In this document: positions 61,356 through 64,000 of the stretch, piece after piece
How the letters are laid out: the number at the start of each line of letters is the position of its first letter
Numbering within the stretch: the first letter of the stretch is position 1
NCBI GenBank assembly: GCA_035633755.1
Contig: DASQEH010000006.1
Span: forward strand, 1-64,000
DNA: 64,000 bases
Direction of reading: 5' to 3'
DNA from: DASQEH01 sp035633755
Lineage (GTDB): Bacteria; Actinomycetota; Actinomycetes; Propionibacteriales; Nocardioidaceae
The notes under the pieces: model-generated
What the model was told of the DNA's origin: nothing
What the model saw: only the letters and a program-made list of their open reading frames with translations
Databases searched by the model: none
Translations under genes and position numbers: made by a program

Positions 61356-62500
61356 TCGCCCTCCTCGTCGGTGGCTTCATTGGCCTCGATCGACGCGGCA
61401 GAGCCCGCCTCGACGAAGCCGGCAGCCTCGGCGTGCTCGGCGCTGTCGAACCAGACATCGGCTTCTGTCTGCTCGTACCACTGGCCCTCGGGCAGGTGGT
61501 ACTTCTTCGACGTCGAGTTGCCCGTGACTGCATATCCGGTCGGCGCGACGCCGCCTTCGAGCGGCTGAGCCGAGCCCTCCCCATCGGGGGCGCCGCCCGG
61601 GTCGGGGGCGGCCTGCGGCTCGCTCACCTCGGGCGCGGTCACGGAGGTGGCCGGGGCTGCGGTCTCCTCAGGCGTGACCACGGCGCTGGACGGCGCCGCG
61701 TCGTCCTTGGAGCCGGCCACGGTGCTGCCTGCGGCCACGGTCTCTACGGGGGTGGCCACGGTGCTGGTGGGGGCTGCTGTCGCGTCGGGCGTGGCCGGGG
61801 CGCCGGCCGGAGCCGCGGTCGCCTGGGAGTCGGCCACGCTGCCCGTGGCGGAGGCGGCCTTGCTGGACCTGTTGAGCGCAGGGGTCGCGACCAAGGTCTC
61901 GTAGGCCGACCGCAGGAACACCACGTCGTCACTGAGCAGGACGTCGTAGGTGTTGAGCTGGTCGACGTGCAGCAGGTGGATCGTGTCGACGTTGCGCAAG
62001 CTGAGCCAGGTCACGTCGTCGCCACGCTCGAGGACCACGAGGGCTCGCGGCCTGGAGGTGATGTTGGCCAGCGCAGCGAGCGCAGCCTTCGTCGAGGCCT
62101 TGGCGCCGTCGACGAGACCTTCGACGACATGGACGCGCCCGTCGCGAGCCCGGTCGGACAAGGCGCCTCGCAGGGCTGCTGCCTTCATCTTCTTGGGCGT
62201 GCGCTGGACGTAGTCGTGAGGCGTGGGGCCATGGACGATGCCACCACCAGCGAACTGCGGCGCTCGGATAGAGCCCTGACGGGCCCGACCGGTGCCCTTC
62301 TGGCGGTAAGGCTTGCGGCCACCGCCGGCCACCTCGCCACGAGTCTTGGTGGAGTGGGTTCCCTGACGAGCGGCTGCCTGCTGCGCCACGACGACCTGGT
62401 GGATCAACGGGATGTTGACCTGCACGTCGAAGATGGCGGCTGGCAGCTCGACGGTTCCGGACTTCTTACCCGAAGCGTCGAGGACGTCGATCGTGGTCAC
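61352..62500 (-). CDS. rplD: 50S ribosomal protein L4 with sunset-like C-terminal domain
   Basis: A 382-residue L4. The core (1-205) is normal: RQGTHSTKTRGEVAGGGRKP, QKGTGRARQGSIRAPQFAGGG, and TYDVLLSDDVVFLRSAYE. A 110-residue Ala/Thr/Pro/Val-rich linker follows, then a compact domain at 322-366 (GYAVTGNSTSKKYHLPEGQW, then YEQTEADVWFDSAEHAEAAGF). This domain resembles the so-called sunset domain noted on some actinobacterial ribosomal proteins, but without cysteines. Its role is unknown; it could project from the ribosome. Overlaps rplC and rplW by four bases. Confidence 0.97.
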   Translation of the reverse strand: MTTIDVLDASGKKSGTVELPAAIFDVQVNIPLIHQVVVAQQAAARQGTHSTKTRGEVAGGGRKPYRQKGTGRARQGSIRAPQFAGGGIVHGPTPHDYVQRTPKKMKAAALRGALSDRARDGRVHVVEGLVDGAKASTKAALAALANITSRPRALVVLERGDDVTWLSLRNVDTIHLLHVDQLNTYDVLLSDDVVFLRSAYETLVATPALNRSSKAASATGSVADSQATAAPAGAPATPDATAAPTSTVATPVETVAAGSTVAGSKDDAAPSSAVVTPEETAAPATSVTAPEVSEPQAAPDPGGAPDGEGSAQPLEGGVAPTGYAVTGNSTSKKYHLPEGQWYEQTEADVWFDSAEHAEAAGFVEAGSAASIEANEATDEEGE

Positions 62501-63159
62501 TGGTCGGCTCCCTTCGCCTTGGCCGCGCTGCGCACGATCACGAGCGTGCCCCGCGGGCCGGGTACGGCGCCCTTGACCAGCAGCAGCCCCTTGTCCGTGT
62601 CGACGTCGTGCACGGTGAGGTTCTGGGTGGTGACGGTCTCCCCACCCATCCGGCCGGGCATCCGCATGCCCTTGAAGACGCGGCCGGGCGTGGAGCAGCC
62701 ACCGATGGAGCCCGGCTTGCGGTGGTTGCGGTGCGCACCGTGCGAAGCGCTCACCCCGTGGAAGCCGTGTCGCTTCATGACACCGGCGAAGCCCTTGCCC
62801 TTGCTGGTGCCGGTGACGTCGATGGTCTCGCCGGCCGTGAAGATGTCGGCGCTGAGCTCCTGGCCGGGTGCGTAGGTGGCAGCGTCACCGGTACGGATCT
62901 CTACGAGGTGCCGCCGCGGCGTGACGCCGGCCTTCTCGAAGTGACCCGCGAGCGGCTTGGTGATCCTCGAGGCTTTCACCTCGCCGAACCCCAGCTGTAC
63001 CGCGGAGTACCCGTCAGTGTCAGCGGCGCGCACCTGGACGACGACGTTGGAGCCCGCTGAGATAACGGTGACGGGGATGACCCGGTTGTTGTCGTCCCAC
63101 ATCTGGGTCATGCCGATCTTGGTGCCGAGCAGGCCTCGGACGTTTCGCGTAGTGCTCAT
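62497..63159 (-). CDS. rplC: 50S ribosomal protein L3
   Basis: A 220-residue L3: GLLGTKIGMTQMWDDNNRVIPVT in part, FTAGETIDVTGTSKGKGFAGVMKRHGF, SHGAHRNHRKPGSIGGCSTPGRVFKGMRMPG in outline and VHDVDTDKGLLLVKGAVPGPRG. ATG 63159, 14 bp after rpsJ. Confidence 0.99.
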   Translation of the reverse strand: MSTTRNVRGLLGTKIGMTQMWDDNNRVIPVTVISAGSNVVVQVRAADTDGYSAVQLGFGEVKASRITKPLAGHFEKAGVTPRRHLVEIRTGDAATYAPGQELSADIFTAGETIDVTGTSKGKGFAGVMKRHGFHGVSASHGAHRNHRKPGSIGGCSTPGRVFKGMRMPGRMGGETVTTQNLTVHDVDTDKGLLLVKGAVPGPRGTLVIVRSAAKAKGADQ

Positions 63160-63173
63160 GGGTGTCGGTGTCC

Positions 63174-63482
63174 TCAGAGCTTGATCTCGATGTCGACACC
63201 GGCTGGCAGCTCGAGTCGCATCAGCGAGTCGACCGTCTTGGGCGTCGGGTCAATGATGTCGATGAGACGCTTGTGTGTGCGCATCTCGAAGTGCTCGCGG
63301 CTGTCCTTGTACTTGTGCGGCGAACGGATCACGACGAATACGTTCTTCTCAGTGGGAAGGGGCACCGGGCCCGCGACCTTCGCACCAGTACGCGTCACCG
63401 TGTCGACGATCTTGCGCGCCGACGAGTCGATGACCTCATGGTCGTAGGCCTTGAGCCGGATGCGGATCTTTTGTCCCGCCAT
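63174..63482 (-). CDS. rpsJ: 30S ribosomal protein S10
   Basis: A 102-residue S10: MAGQKIRIRLKAYDHEVIDSS, VAGPVPLPTEKNVFVVIRSPH, HFEMRTHKRLIDI and LPAGVDIEIKL. First gene of the S10 block; also the NusG/NusB partner in antitermination. Confidence 0.99.
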   Translation of the reverse strand: MAGQKIRIRLKAYDHEVIDSSARKIVDTVTRTGAKVAGPVPLPTEKNVFVVIRSPHKYKDSREHFEMRTHKRLIDIIDPTPKTVDSLMRLELPAGVDIEIKL

Positions 63483-63872
63483 GCTCTCGCTTCGTCCTTA
63501 TCCTCGAACTGCCGAATGGTTTCCACGCCCTCAGTGGGAGGGCCCAGACCCGCCTCCACCGCCGACCCCCGAGGTCGGGTGTGTCGGGCCTCGCAGCCGC
63601 AGCACACCGATCATCAGTCGTTGATAGGAGTTGGATGTCGCTCCCGACCGCCGCGTACGGCATCGGGTCGGCAGTCCCTCCGGTTCGGCGAAACCGACCG
63701 TCTCAGGTCGCCGGGACGCGTTGCCCGACGGTGGAGATGGTACTCGGCTCGCCCCGGCAAGCCCGCCTGAGCAACCCCGATAGTCTGCCAGACGTTGCCA
63801 GTCCTGCCAAATCCCGCCCGGGTTGGCAGGAGACCCGACGCGACGGTCGCGCGGCGCCTCGGAGTACGGCAG
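63483..63872 (-). promoter_or_regulatory. Upstream region of the S10 operon
   Basis: A 390-bp region without a supported gene. It should hold the S10 promoter and leader. A perfect inverted repeat CCTGCCAA (63803-63810) and TTGGCAGG (63823-63830) with a 12-nt interior lies 42 bp past the upstream gene's stop; it may terminate that gene or act as an operator. Next to it TGGCA recurs twice more at about 11-bp steps, followed on the minus strand by GACTATCGG, a possible -10 area. The remainder (63483-63760) is likely the mRNA leader. Confidence 0.5.
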
Positions 63873-64000
63873 TCAGCGCAGGAAGTGGGGGCTGGAGCTG
63901 TCGTCACCTGCTCGGCTGAGGCGCTCGCGCGAGTTGTCGCTGATCTCGGGAAGCGCCGCCAGGCTGAACCATCCCACGTCGGTGTTCTCCTCGTCGGCGA
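63873..64000 (-). CDS. C-terminal end of a NUDIX-like hydrolase (partial)
   Basis: The last 42 codons of a minus-strand gene that begins outside the window. The fragment ADEENTDVGWFSLAALPEIS followed by DNSRERL and the end PHFLR matches the typical NUDIX C-terminal pattern (DE...EV.WF.l..LPE). No NUDIX box is in view, so the family is inferred from this tail only. Stop TGA at 63873-63875. Confidence 0.65.
   Translation of the reverse strand, partial: ADEENTDVGWFSLAALPEISDNSRERLSRAGDDSSSPHFLR

Overview
The window is high-GC chromosomal DNA from an actinobacterium (Actinomycetota). Support comes from the gene order, frequent GTG starts, a paired groES/groEL with a histidine-rich GroEL tail, a GuaB/GuaB3/GuaA purine set, low-complexity tails on ribosomal proteins, and a SigE-family ECF sigma factor. 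A Nocardioidaceae-like member is a guess. Most genes lie on the minus strand, so the text below follows transcription from high to low coordinates.

Positions 64000-45000: the end of a NUDIX-like gene, then an almost uninterrupted translation block. It holds the S10 genes (rpsJ to rpsQ), the spc genes (rplN to rplO), secY-adk-map, and the alpha genes (infA, rpmJ, rpsM, rpsK, rpsD, rpoA, rplQ), followed by truA and an RsmC-like methyltransferase. L4, L17 and S3 carry long C-terminal tails, and the L4 tail ends in a compact sunset-like domain.

Positions 45000-28400: a UbiA-family prenyltransferase, two tandem flavoprotein disulfide oxidoreductases, an ABC-F ATPase, a DUF2071 protein, citrate synthase, rplM-rpsI-glmM, two tandem-GNAT paralogues, a small secreted protein, a histidine kinase/LuxR-type regulator pair and a DinB-like protein.

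Positions 28400-14400: coaA diverges from a tightly overlapping minus-strand run: glmS, acpS, nnr (NAD(P)HX repair), alr, an alpha/beta hydrolase, a GNAT-TsaE fusion, tsaB, rimI, tsaD. It joins amino-sugar and D-alanine supply for the cell wall with the machinery for tRNA t6A modification. An acetyltransferase, a GH3 lipoprotein and a methyltransferase follow.

Positions 14400-1: groES-groEL under two CIRCE operators, then the most unusual locus: kaiC, kaiB, a second kaiB and a PAS-GGDEF-EAL protein with overlapping or nearly touching genes. This resembles a KaiA-less circadian or timing module coupled to cyclic-di-GMP turnover. It runs with a 30-bp gap into guaB, guaB3 and kynU. A sigma factor with a probable membrane anti-sigma partner and guaA close the window. 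I saw no tRNA, rRNA, CRISPR array, insertion sequence or integrase.
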